Shown: positions 45,376 through 54,650 of the stretch, in pieces
Layout: every line of letters begins with the position of its first letter
How positions within the stretch are numbered: the first letter of the stretch is position 1
Assembly: GCF_000708595.2 (NCBI RefSeq)
Contig: NZ_JARP01000002.1
Location: 620,001-684,000, forward strand
DNA: 64,000 nt
Source: Flavobacterium sp. KJJ
GTDB lineage: Bacteria; Bacteroidota; Bacteroidia; Flavobacteriales; Flavobacteriaceae
Reading direction: 5' to 3'
Made by a program: the position numbers and the translations under genes
Notes under the pieces: generated by a model
Told to the model about the DNA's origin: nothing
Database searches by the model: none
What the model saw: only the letters and a program-made list of their open reading frames with translations

Positions 45376-47475
45376 ATGGCAGTTTTAGCAAAAATTAGAC
45401 AGCGTTCCGCTTTATTGATAGGAGTTATTGCACTTGCATTATTTGCATTTATAATACAAGATCTATTTAATAAAGGAACATTTAGTCAAAGTTCAAAAGA
45501 TGTAGGAAGCATCGACGGAAAAGATATTTCATTTGAAGACTTTAGAGTTAAAGTTAGTAATGTTGAAAAAAGTGGACAAGGAATTACTTCCACTGAAGCT
45601 GCAAACAGAGTTTGGGATCAAGAGGTTTCAATCGCATTATTATCAGCTCAGTTTGATAAGTTAGGATTAAGAGTTGGTGAAAAACACTTGCTTGAAGTTT
45701 TAAAATCAGATCCAAATATTGGTAAAAACCCAATGTTCTTAAATGCAGCTGGTATGTTTGATGTAGTAAAATTTAAAGATTACTTCAAAACAAATCCTGA
45801 AGCAGCACAGTATATTTCTGAGAAAGAAAAAGACGCTGAATTAAATGCAAAATTTCAAATCTACAATACGTTAGTAAAATCTGGACTTTACACTACTGCT
45901 AGTGAAGGAAAGCTGAAATATGAAATGGAAGCAAACAAAGTTAACTTTAGTTATGCTGCTGCATTATATTCTTCTATTAAAGACAGTGAAGTGAAAATTT
46001 CTGATTCAGAAATTGTTGATTATATGAAGAAAAACGAGAAAAAATTCAAAGCGGATGAAACTCGTGAAATTCAATATGTTTTAGTTGAAGACAAAGCATC
46101 AAAAGAAGACGAAGCTGAAATCAAAGCTAAAATCACTGGTTTATTAAACGGAAGTGTTGTTTACAATGCAAAAACTGGTAAAAACGATACATTAGCAGGT
46201 TTTAGAACTGCAAAAAACATTGCTGAATTTGTAAACGCAAATTCTGATGTTCCTTACGATTCTACTTATATAGCTAAAAATAATTTACCAGCTGTAGATG
46301 CTGATAAATTATTCAGTTTGCCTGCTGGAGCAATTTATGGTCCTTATGTTTATGGAAAATACTATGCTATTTCTAAATCTTTAGGATTTAAAGCTGGTGT
46401 TAACGCAAAAGCAAGTCATATATTAATTGGTTATAAAGGATCTCAAACTCCAAACCAAAAAGAAGAGAGAACTAAAGAAGAAGCAAAAGCTAAAGCTGAA
46501 GAAATTTTAGCACAAGTTCAAGCTAATCCAGATAGTTTTATGATGTTGGCTTTTACAAGCTCTGATGATTCATCTGCACAACAGGGTGGTGATTTAGGAT
46601 ATTTTGGTCAAGGCCAAATGGTAAAACCTTTCAATGATTTTGTATTCAGTAACGGAATTGGAAAAGTTGGTTTAGTTGAAACTCCTTTTGGATTTCACAT
46701 CATCAAAATTACGGATAAACAAGACGGAATTCGTTTAGCTACAATCGCTCAAAAAATTGAGCCTTCTGAAGCTACTTCTGATAAAGTATTTACATTGGCA
46801 ACTAAATTTGAAATGGATGCTGCTGATAAAGATTTTAATGCTACTGCAAAAGAATTAGGTTTAAAAGTTTCGGCTCCTGTAACTGCAAAAGCAATGGACG
46901 AAGCATTTGGTCCATTAGGAAACCAACGTAATATTATAAGATGGGCATTTGACAAAGAAACTAGTATTGGAGACGTAAAACGTTTTGAAATTGCTAATAT
47001 CGGTCACGTAATTGCACAATACAAAAGCGAAAACAAATCAGGTTTAGTAGCTGTCAGCTTAGCTAGACCTTACGTAGAGTCTATCTTGAAAAACAAGAAA
47101 AAAGCTGAAATCTTAAAAGCTAAGTTAACTGGTTCAACTATAGAAGCTATTGCTAAAAATGCTGGTGTAACTGTTCAGCAAGCAACTAATGTTACATTAG
47201 AGAATCCAGTTTTACCTGGTGGAGTAGGACAAGAGCCAAAAGTTGTTGGAAATGCATTTGCTTTAACTGCAAATAAAGTTTCTGCACCAATTGAAGGAAA
47301 TACTGGAGTTTATGTTGTAAAAAACATTAGCACTGTAAAAGCTCCTGCAATTGCTAATCATGCAGCTTATGTTGCTAAGTTAAAAGCTCAAACTGCATCT
47401 GATGCAAGCAGAATTTTACCTGCTTTAAAAAGCAATGCTAAAATTGAAGATAATAGACTGCAATTTAACTACTAG
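45376..47475 (+). CDS. PpiD/SurA-like peptidylprolyl isomerase
   Basis: A 699-residue membrane-anchored foldase. One N-terminal helix (AVLAKIRQRSALLIGVIALA, about residues 2-21) anchors it in the inner membrane; a SurA-N-like domain follows, then one PpiC/parvulin domain (KASHILIGYKGSQ near residue 347, GGDLGYFGQGQMVKPF near 405, TPFGFHIIKI near 437), then a C-terminal region. It should help outer-membrane protein folding in the periplasm. It has its own promoter and a strong terminator. Confidence 0.9.
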   Translation: MAVLAKIRQRSALLIGVIALALFAFIIQDLFNKGTFSQSSKDVGSIDGKDISFEDFRVKVSNVEKSGQGITSTEAANRVWDQEVSIALLSAQFDKLGLRVGEKHLLEVLKSDPNIGKNPMFLNAAGMFDVVKFKDYFKTNPEAAQYISEKEKDAELNAKFQIYNTLVKSGLYTTASEGKLKYEMEANKVNFSYAAALYSSIKDSEVKISDSEIVDYMKKNEKKFKADETREIQYVLVEDKASKEDEAEIKAKITGLLNGSVVYNAKTGKNDTLAGFRTAKNIAEFVNANSDVPYDSTYIAKNNLPAVDADKLFSLPAGAIYGPYVYGKYYAISKSLGFKAGVNAKASHILIGYKGSQTPNQKEERTKEEAKAKAEEILAQVQANPDSFMMLAFTSSDDSSAQQGGDLGYFGQGQMVKPFNDFVFSNGIGKVGLVETPFGFHIIKITDKQDGIRLATIAQKIEPSEATSDKVFTLATKFEMDAADKDFNATAKELGLKVSAPVTAKAMDEAFGPLGNQRNIIRWAFDKETSIGDVKRFEIANIGHVIAQYKSENKSGLVAVSLARPYVESILKNKKKAEILKAKLTGSTIEAIAKNAGVTVQQATNVTLENPVLPGGVGQEPKVVGNAFALTANKVSAPIEGNTGVYVVKNISTVKAPAIANHAAYVAKLKAQTASDASRILPALKSNAKIEDNRLQFNY

Positions 47476-47505
47476 TTTTTAGTATTAAATAAATTTTTAA
47501 AATAT

Positions 47506-47544
47506 AAAAACCCGGAATATTCATTTAGAATATTTCGGGTTTTT
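47506..47544 (+). terminator. Terminator of the peptidylprolyl isomerase gene
   Basis: CCCGGAATATTC and GAATATTTCGGG form a 12-bp stem with one G-U pair, with T5 after it, 31 bp beyond the stop. Confidence 0.85.
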
Positions 47545-47776
47545 CTTTGTTTTTTTCTTATTATTTTTACAATTTGTAGTAAAATATTTATGTATTTTTC
47601 TTAACTATATGGAAATAATGGAAATATAATTTAAAATATTTGCGATATTAAAATTATTGCAGTTTATTTGTCCGGATTTTTGTTTTAATAAATTGACTTA
47701 TAAACAAACAATTGTTAAATAAAAATTGTAAGAAAATGATAAAAAAATACTTTAATAATCTGACATTTAATGTTAT

Positions 47777-48211
47777 ATGTTTAGTTTTTTAAAAAGAAAG
47801 CCTAGAGTATATTCCAAAATTGAAAATCATATTTTTGGAATAATTACGGAACTTTTAAAAGTTAGCAGTACTGACATCAATGTTGATGAATTGGGAGGTA
47901 AATACTACTTAAGTAATGAGGAGCAACATTTTAAAGTTACTATTTTAAGTAACGATTATGTTATCAGGCTAACTAATACGCGTGATTCAGTTGCTGAAAA
48001 ATATGATAAATTTTTTGTTGAAGATGTTTTAAAAGCAGTAAAAGAAGAGAAACATCGGAGAATGGAACTGGTTTACGATTCTATCACAAATAGTATCGAA
48101 AAAATGGCAGAACGTTTACACAATACACTTATAGAATCTAATGAACAAGAAACTGAAAAAGTACGTCGACTTGAAACAAAACCTATAAAAGATAAGAAAG
48201 TAAATTTCTAA
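47777..48211 (+). CDS. Hypothetical protein with N-terminal basic tail
   Basis: A 144-residue protein that I do not recognise. It begins FSFLKRKPRVYSKIENHIFG and ends in a charged, probably coiled-coil region (ERLHNTLIESNEQETEKV, then basic KPIKDKKVNF). No signal peptide or membrane helix is seen. It stands alone: its own 230-bp AT-rich leader lies upstream and it converges with the GHMP kinase gene. Confidence 0.6.
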   Translation: MFSFLKRKPRVYSKIENHIFGIITELLKVSSTDINVDELGGKYYLSNEEQHFKVTILSNDYVIRLTNTRDSVAEKYDKFFVEDVLKAVKEEKHRRMELVYDSITNSIEKMAERLHNTLIESNEQETEKVRRLETKPIKDKKVNF

Positions 48212-48237
48212 TTTTTATAATAGACATAAATTACTCG

Positions 48238-49152
48238 CTATAAGATCATCTCCTCGTATGAAAGAATAGTTTCATATCCTTTTGAAACAAAGTATTTCGT
48301 TGGATCTTCTTTAGAAATTACCATTACAAAATCACCGCCCCACGCCCCAAGACTTTTAACAACGCCATTGAAATCTGCAAAAGCAATTTCTTTTATCGTT
48401 TGTATTTCTAAGATATTGCTCAAATGAATCTCATGTTTTTCTACAGCAAGAGCAAATTCTTTTAGCGTTTTAGCGTTTAATATAGTGTCGGTAATTTTGT
48501 TATTATCAATAATATTTTGAACTAAATCTTGATTTTTATTGTTGTAATAAGCATTTATAGCAGCTTTGCTGTTTTGTTTTTTATTAAGGTAAACAAAGTA
48601 AATGTTTTTAGTAAAATCAGGATTAAAAGCAACCTGTTCAACTTTAGGTAAACTTTGTTCTAATCGATAAACAATTGGTGTGTTATTTTGTGCGCAGGCA
48701 ATATCATATCCACTGCCTCCAAAACTGTTTTTAAGCAATGTGAAAGCATCAATTTTAGCCCATTGAGCAATATTGTTCAATAGTGTTGAGGATGTGCCCA
48801 ATCCCCATTTTTTGGGAAATGTAAGGTGGGTACTAATTATATATCCTTCTGCTTTATTAATAAAGTCTGGATTTAATAAATAAGCTTCGTGTAAAATATT
48901 GATTAAAGTTGTTTTTACAGTTTCAACTTGTGTTGGAATGTTATTTGTAATTTCAGAAAATGAAATAACATCTTCAAACCAAAGATGCTCGTCGAAGTCA
49001 TAACTCTTCCATTTAATCTCTTGGTTCGATCCGTTTTCTACAATTAAATCCTGTCCAAATTTTGTAGGCAAAGCAAAGGCTCTTGCACCATCTAAAACTA
49101 AGTATTCGCCTGTAATTAAAAGTTTTCCGTTGCTATAAAAGGTTGTTTTCAT
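48238..49152 (-). CDS. GYDIA-type GHMP kinase
   Basis: A 304-residue GHMP-superfamily kinase of the GYDIA group. The ATP-binding motif is PKKWGLGTSSTLLNNIAQW (about residues 113-131), GGSGYDIACAQ follows at about 144-154, and SLGAWGGDFVMVIS is the C-terminal motif 3 near 267-280. The substrate is not known. It lies 117 bp from the HMG-CoA reductase gene on the same strand, so a mevalonate-route step is likely; phosphomevalonate kinase is the open step (see findings). Confidence 0.82.
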   Translation of the reverse strand: MKTTFYSNGKLLITGEYLVLDGARAFALPTKFGQDLIVENGSNQEIKWKSYDFDEHLWFEDVISFSEITNNIPTQVETVKTTLINILHEAYLLNPDFINKAEGYIISTHLTFPKKWGLGTSSTLLNNIAQWAKIDAFTLLKNSFGGSGYDIACAQNNTPIVYRLEQSLPKVEQVAFNPDFTKNIYFVYLNKKQNSKAAINAYYNNKNQDLVQNIIDNNKITDTILNAKTLKEFALAVEKHEIHLSNILEIQTIKEIAFADFNGVVKSLGAWGGDFVMVISKEDPTKYFVSKGYETILSYEEMIL

Positions 49153-49176
49153 TCTGTAATTTTAAAATAAAGTCCA

Positions 49177-49194
49177 ATCCCGAAGCTTTGGGAT
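49177..49194. repeat. TCCCGA...TGGGA hairpin in the kinase-reductase gap
   Basis: ATCCCGAAGCTTTGGGAT folds as a short hairpin. It shares the TCCCGA stem seen at 3141, 40320 and 40699. Confidence 0.5.
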
Positions 49195-49268
49195 AAAATT
49201 CAAAATCCCACCATTCTTGGAATTTGGAATTCTATTCGCAGCTATACTTTTGGAGTTTAATATTCGGG

Positions 49269-50582
49269 TTATTTTCTTAAATTTTCAATAAAGTCAACTA
49301 CAGCACTATGAGATACAGCATTTTTCTTAAAATGAGCTTTAATTAAATGGCGTTCATCTTCAGTAGCTTCAAATTGATTGATAATATTATTTAAGTGCAT
49401 TTTCATGTGTCCTTCCTGAATTCCGGTTGTAGTCAGCGAACGCAAGGCAGCAAAGTTTTGAGCCAAACCAGCAACAGCTACGATTTCCATCAATTCATTG
49501 GCAGATGGTTTTTCTAGTATTTCTAAACATAATTTAACTAAAGGATGTAAAGATGTCAATCCGCCAACTGTTCCTATAGCTAAAGGGATTTCGAGCCAAA
49601 AAGTAAAAATACCGTTTTCGATTTTTGCATGCGACAAGCTAGAATATTGCCCATTTCTTGATGCATAAGCATGCACGCCAGCTTCTACAGCTCTAAAGTC
49701 ATTTCCAGTTGCTAGAATTACAGCGTCAACTCCATTCATAATACCTTTATTATGCGTCACAGCTCTAAAAGGTTCCACTTCAGCAATTTGAACAGCCTGA
49801 ACAAAACGCTCGGCAAAATCTTGCGGATTCGAAATATGTTTCTCAGTTAAATCTTCAACAGGACAAGAAACTTCAGCCCTAACAACACAATTCGGAACAT
49901 AATTAGACAAAATGCTCATCACTACAGTAAGGGTTTCCTTCTCTGAAAAGAGATCAGAATTTAGAAATTCTTCTTTTAGAGTTGAAGCAAATTGTTCGAG
50001 ACAAGAATTTATGAAATTTGCACCCATACTGTCTTTTGTTTCAAAAGTGGCATGAAGCTGAAAATAGTTCTCTAACAAACTTCTTTTGTCTTTTAGTTTA
50101 ATATCTAAAATTCCTCCGCCACGTTGCTGCATGTTTTTGGTGATGCTTTGCGTGTCGGAGAAAAATTTAGATTTTATATTGTTAAAGAAAGAATCTAATT
50201 TATCGGCATCTCCATTAAATGTAAAATGCACTTGACCAATCTTTTCGGTATTAATTACTGTTGCTTTAAAACCACCACGTGTTGCCCAATATTTTGCTGA
50301 TTTTGAAGCCGCCGCAACAACAGAACTTTCTTCAATTGCCATCGGAATTGTTTTGTACTTGCCGTTAATTAAAAAATTGGGTGCCACTCCTAACGGAATA
50401 TATAAATTGGTGATGGTGTTTTCGATGAACTCATCATGCAATTGTTGGAGCTTGTCGTCTGAATTCCAGTAATTTCTTATAATAGTCAGTGCTTCTTCAG
50501 GGGTTGAAAAATACTCATTTGCGATCCAGTTTATTTTTTCTTTTTTGGATAATTTAGAAAATCCAGCAACTGCGTTGTTCAT
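49269..50582 (-). CDS. Hydroxymethylglutaryl-CoA reductase, class II
   Basis: A 437-residue HMG-CoA reductase of the class II (bacterial, degradative-named) type, which makes mevalonate from HMG-CoA. Signatures are IPMAIEESSVVAAASKSAKY (residues 79-98), NKGIMNGVDAVILATGND (about 270-287) and GTVGGLTSLHP (about 329-339); the final QEGHMKMHLNN holds the catalytic His. The ATG at 50582 is preferred over a TTG at 50588. A -7 element TATCTTTG lies 29 bp upstream. Despite the usual name, with mevalonate kinase and decarboxylase in the same genome it should act in synthesis. Confidence 0.92.
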   Translation of the reverse strand: MNNAVAGFSKLSKKEKINWIANEYFSTPEEALTIIRNYWNSDDKLQQLHDEFIENTITNLYIPLGVAPNFLINGKYKTIPMAIEESSVVAAASKSAKYWATRGGFKATVINTEKIGQVHFTFNGDADKLDSFFNNIKSKFFSDTQSITKNMQQRGGGILDIKLKDKRSLLENYFQLHATFETKDSMGANFINSCLEQFASTLKEEFLNSDLFSEKETLTVVMSILSNYVPNCVVRAEVSCPVEDLTEKHISNPQDFAERFVQAVQIAEVEPFRAVTHNKGIMNGVDAVILATGNDFRAVEAGVHAYASRNGQYSSLSHAKIENGIFTFWLEIPLAIGTVGGLTSLHPLVKLCLEILEKPSANELMEIVAVAGLAQNFAALRSLTTTGIQEGHMKMHLNNIINQFEATEDERHLIKAHFKKNAVSHSAVVDFIENLRK

Positions 50583-50611
50583 TCTCAATGTATTAAATAA
50601 TAATGTGGTAA

Positions 50612-50619
50612 CAAAGATA
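50612..50619 (-). promoter_or_regulatory. -7 element for the HMG-CoA reductase gene
   Basis: TATCTTTG on the minus strand, a full TAnnTTTG match, 29 bp before the ATG at 50582. Confidence 0.5.
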
Positions 50620-50764
50620 CTATTTTAAGAGTTTTGTTTATAATGTATTTGAAAATTGAAAAGCACGCAATCGTTATTTTTTTTAACATTTAACAGTTAA
50701 AATGTGTATTATGTTTATTTTTTTTACTAAAATTGGGCTCTTTTTTATATTTAAAATAATTCTG

Positions 50765-52936
50765 ATGAATACAAGTAAAATTACTGTTATGTTTTTGTTT
50801 TTTGTAGCCGCCATTTTTGGCCAGCAAAAAATAACTGTCGAAAATATTTATAGTGGTGCATTTCGTGCAAAAGCGATGGATGAACTGCAATCGTTAAAAA
50901 ATACAGATCAATATACTGTTTTAAATGTTGATCAAGCCAGCAGAAGCATGCAGATTGACTTGTATGATTTTGCAACCTTAAAAAAAGTGTCAAATCTAAT
51001 TGATACTAAAAATCATAAAGAACTGGCTACCGGAATTGACAGCTATACTTTTGATGCTTCAGAAAAAAAGATTTTAATAGCTTGTAATTCAAATCAAATT
51101 TTCCGTCACTCTTTTACAGCAGATTATTTTTTATATGATATTGCTTCAAAATCGCTGACAAAACTGTTCGATTTTCAAGTTCAAGAGCCAACTTTTTCTC
51201 CTGATGGAACTAAAATTGCTTATGCTAAAGAAAATAACCTTTATGTATATGATGTAGCTTCAAAAAAATCTACTGCGGTTACTACTGATGGAAAGAAAAA
51301 TGCTGTAATTAATGGTATTACGGATTGGGTTTATGAAGAAGAATTTGCTTTTGTCCGAGCTTTTGACTGGAGTAAAGACAGCAAAAAACTAGCTTACATT
51401 CGTTTTGACGAAAGTGCTGTTCCAGAATTTTCTATGTCGATATTTCAAAAAGATTTATACCCGACAATTGAAACATTTAAATATCCTAAGGCTGGAGAAA
51501 AAAACTCATTAGTTTCATTACACATATATGATGCTGCTGCAAATACAGCCAAAAAAGTTGATTTAGGAAATTATAATGACTTTTATATCGCGAGATTACA
51601 ATGGACTAATGATAATAATGTATTGTCAGCACAGGTTTTAAACCGCCACCAAGATAATCTAGATCTTTTATTTGTTGACGGAACAACAGCTGCTGCAAAA
51701 GTAGTTTTGAATGAAAAAGACAAAGCTTATGTTGATGTTACAGATAATTTGACATTCTTAAAAGATAATAGCTTTATCTGGACAAGTGAAAAAGATGGTT
51801 TTAATCATATTTATGCTTATGATAAAACAGGAAAACTTAAAAATCAGGTTACAAAAGGAAACTGGGAAGTAACTTCATACTACGGTTTCGACGAAAAAAC
51901 AAAAACTATTTTCTACCAATCTACAGAAAATGGTTCTATAAATAGAGATCTTTACAGAATTAGTTTAGACGGAAAAAATAAATTGCGTTTAACAGCAAAA
52001 GTAGGAACAAGCGCTGCGACTTTTAGTCCAAATTTCCAATATTTCATTACTACTTTCTCTAGTAATTTAGTGCCAACAACTTATACTTTAAACGATGCTA
52101 AAACTGGAAAAGAGATTCAGGTTATAGAAAATAATCAGGCTCTTGCTGATAAGTTGAAAGCCTATAACTTGCCGGCAAAAGAATTCTTTGTTTTAAAAAC
52201 AGCTAAAGGAAACGAACTTAACGCTTGGATTTTAAAACCAAAAGATTTTGATCCTTCTAAAAAATATCCTGTTTTCATGTACCAATATTCTGGCCCAGGA
52301 TCGCAGCAAGTAAATAATGATTGGAATAACACTGATGATTATTGGTTTTTATCTCTTACACAGCAAGGTTATATCGTAGCTTGTGTTGATGGTAGAGGAA
52401 CTGGTTTTAAAGGTGCTGATTTCAAAAAAGTAACCCAAAAAGAATTAGGTAAATACGAAGTTGAAGATCAGATTGATGCAGCAAAAGTAATTGGAGCTTA
52501 TCCGTATGTTGATGCTTCAAGAATCGGAATCTTCGGATGGAGTTATGGTGGATTTATGGCTTCAAACTGTATTTTTCAAGGAAACGATGTTTTTAAAATG
52601 GCAATAGCGGTAGCACCAGTTACAAACTGGAGATTTTATGACAGTGTTTACACAGAAAGATACATGCAGACTCCTCAGGAAAATGCAAGTGGATACGATC
52701 AAAATTCTCCAATAAATCACGTTGATAAATTAAAAGGAAAGTTTTTGTTGATTCACGGATCAGGTGATGACAACGTTCATGTGCAAAATTCAATGCAGAT
52801 GATGGAAGCACTGATTCAAGCGAACAAACAATTTGATTCTCAGATATATCCAGATAAAAACCACGGTATTTACGGTGGTAAGACGAGAATTCAGCTTTAT
52901 AATAAAATGACTAACTTTATCAAAGAAAATTTATAA
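50765..52936 (+). CDS. S9 family peptidase, dipeptidyl peptidase IV-like
   Basis: A 723-residue serine peptidase with a signal peptide (MFLFFVAAIFGQ). An N-terminal beta-propeller (residues 30-480) is followed by the alpha/beta hydrolase domain with Ser592 in GWSYGGFMASN, Asp about 667 in GSGDDNVH, and His about 699 in DKNHGIYGG. The paired Glu motif of DPP IV (VYEEEFAF near 203) is present. It removes Xaa-Pro dipeptides from peptides in the periplasm. It is followed 27 bp on by two POT peptide transporter genes, which fits peptide scavenging. Confidence 0.92.
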   Translation: MNTSKITVMFLFFVAAIFGQQKITVENIYSGAFRAKAMDELQSLKNTDQYTVLNVDQASRSMQIDLYDFATLKKVSNLIDTKNHKELATGIDSYTFDASEKKILIACNSNQIFRHSFTADYFLYDIASKSLTKLFDFQVQEPTFSPDGTKIAYAKENNLYVYDVASKKSTAVTTDGKKNAVINGITDWVYEEEFAFVRAFDWSKDSKKLAYIRFDESAVPEFSMSIFQKDLYPTIETFKYPKAGEKNSLVSLHIYDAAANTAKKVDLGNYNDFYIARLQWTNDNNVLSAQVLNRHQDNLDLLFVDGTTAAAKVVLNEKDKAYVDVTDNLTFLKDNSFIWTSEKDGFNHIYAYDKTGKLKNQVTKGNWEVTSYYGFDEKTKTIFYQSTENGSINRDLYRISLDGKNKLRLTAKVGTSAATFSPNFQYFITTFSSNLVPTTYTLNDAKTGKEIQVIENNQALADKLKAYNLPAKEFFVLKTAKGNELNAWILKPKDFDPSKKYPVFMYQYSGPGSQQVNNDWNNTDDYWFLSLTQQGYIVACVDGRGTGFKGADFKKVTQKELGKYEVEDQIDAAKVIGAYPYVDASRIGIFGWSYGGFMASNCIFQGNDVFKMAIAVAPVTNWRFYDSVYTERYMQTPQENASGYDQNSPINHVDKLKGKFLLIHGSGDDNVHVQNSMQMMEALIQANKQFDSQIYPDKNHGIYGGKTRIQLYNKMTNFIKENL

Positions 52937-52963
52937 TCTAAATCTATTAACCTTAAAAAAATA

Positions 52964-54649
52964 ATGAATAATATGGGAGAAACTCAAGTAAAAACTGGGC
53001 ATCCAAAAGGACTTTGGGTATTGTTTGGAACGGAGATGTGGGAGAGATTCAATTTTTATGGAATGCGAGCTTTATTGACTTTATTTCTTGTGAATTCATT
53101 AATGATGAAGGAAGAAGAAGCGTCATTAATTTATGGAGGTTTCCTTGGACTTTGTTATTTAACACCAATGTTGGGAGGTTTTATTGCTGACCGATTTTTA
53201 GGAAATAGAAATTGTATTTTATTAGGTGGATTATTGATGGCTACTGGCCAAATGTTATTGTTTACCAGCGGTAGTATTTTTGAATCTAATTTAGGATTGG
53301 CAAAAACTATCATGTATTGCGGATTAGGTGTTATTGTTTTTGGTAACGGATTCTTCAAGCCAAATATTTCAAGTATGGTTGGAAGTTTGTATCCAAAACA
53401 AGAAAAAACAAAACTAGATACCGCTTTTACTATTTTCTATATGGGTATTAATATTGGTGCTTTCTTAGGGCAATCAATTTGTCCTTTCTTAGGCGATGTA
53501 AAAGATGCAGGCGGAATTAGAGATATTCACGCTTTTAGATGGGGATTTATGGCGGCGTCAGGAGCAATGCTTGTTGGAACTGTTCTTTTCTACTTCTTGA
53601 AAAATAAATATGTGGTTTCTCCAGAAGGAAGACCATTAGGAGGTTTGCCTTCTAAAAATATAGCTTCAGATTTTGAAGAAGGAGAAGCTCAAAAAGCTAA
53701 TTTTTCTAGTAAAGCGCTAACTATTGCAGGTGTTGCATTTATTGCTTTAGGTTTTTTCTTTCATTATGTTGTGGGTCAAAACTTGATTTATACTTTGATT
53801 TATTCTAGTGGTTTGGCTTTGGCTGGATTAATTATTTCTGATACTTCTTTAACTAAAATCGAAAGAGATAGAATTATTGTAATTTATATCGTGTCGTTTT
53901 TTATTATTTTCTTTTGGGCGGCATTTGAACAAGCAGGTTCGTCATTAACTTTTATTGCGGATAATCAAACAGATAGACATTTCTTTGGGTATTTAATGCC
54001 TCCATCGATGGTTCAGATCTTTAACGGATTGTTTGTTGTTGTAATGGCTGTTCCTTTTAGTATACTATGGGATTCTTTAAGAGCAAATCAAAAAGAACCA
54101 ATTTCACCAGTTAAATTGGCTGTAGGTTTGGTTATAATTTCTGTAAGTTTCTTTATGATTGCAACTCAAGTTTCATACATCGGAACTTCTGGGTTACTAT
54201 TGGTAAAATGGTTAATCTTATTATATTTCTTAAATACTTGTGCAGAGTTGTGTTTGTCTCCAATTGGATTGTCATTGGTGGGTAAATTATCTCCAAAACG
54301 TTTTGCTTCATTGCTATACGGCGTATTCTTTTTGTCAAATGCATCTGGTTATGCGTTAGGAGGGACTTTAGGTTCTATTTTGCCTGCTACAGGTGATAAA
54401 TTTGAAAAAGCAAAAGAATTAGGAATCGATCTTCAAGCCGTTTTAGACAATAAAGTAACGCCTACAACTGAGCAATTAGCACTATTAGAACAGCACCAAA
54501 TTAGTGCGCACAATCACTTTTTTGCAGGATTCGAAATTCATAATTTATATGAGTTTTTTATGGTGTTTGTTGTTCTTACAGGTATTGCAGCGATTGTATT
54601 ATTTGCTTTGACTCCGTTATTGAAAAAAATGATGCACGGTGTTAGATAA
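52964..54649 (+). CDS. POT-family peptide MFS transporter
   Basis: A 561-residue proton-coupled oligopeptide transporter. It starts with the helix-1 signature FGTEMWERFNFYGMRALLTL, carries a GFLGLCYLTPMLGGFIADRF helix-2 motif, and a FYMGINIGAFLGQ stretch in the helix-5 region. The 12-helix core is extended by extra hydrophobic segments in the middle, as in POT members with linker helices. It imports di- and tripeptides. It shares an operon with the dipeptidyl peptidase gene and a second POT gene. Confidence 0.92.
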   Translation: MNNMGETQVKTGHPKGLWVLFGTEMWERFNFYGMRALLTLFLVNSLMMKEEEASLIYGGFLGLCYLTPMLGGFIADRFLGNRNCILLGGLLMATGQMLLFTSGSIFESNLGLAKTIMYCGLGVIVFGNGFFKPNISSMVGSLYPKQEKTKLDTAFTIFYMGINIGAFLGQSICPFLGDVKDAGGIRDIHAFRWGFMAASGAMLVGTVLFYFLKNKYVVSPEGRPLGGLPSKNIASDFEEGEAQKANFSSKALTIAGVAFIALGFFFHYVVGQNLIYTLIYSSGLALAGLIISDTSLTKIERDRIIVIYIVSFFIIFFWAAFEQAGSSLTFIADNQTDRHFFGYLMPPSMVQIFNGLFVVVMAVPFSILWDSLRANQKEPISPVKLAVGLVIISVSFFMIATQVSYIGTSGLLLVKWLILLYFLNTCAELCLSPIGLSLVGKLSPKRFASLLYGVFFLSNASGYALGGTLGSILPATGDKFEKAKELGIDLQAVLDNKVTPTTEQLALLEQHQISAHNHFFAGFEIHNLYEFFMVFVVLTGIAAIVLFALTPLLKKMMHGVR

Positions 54650-54650
54650 T

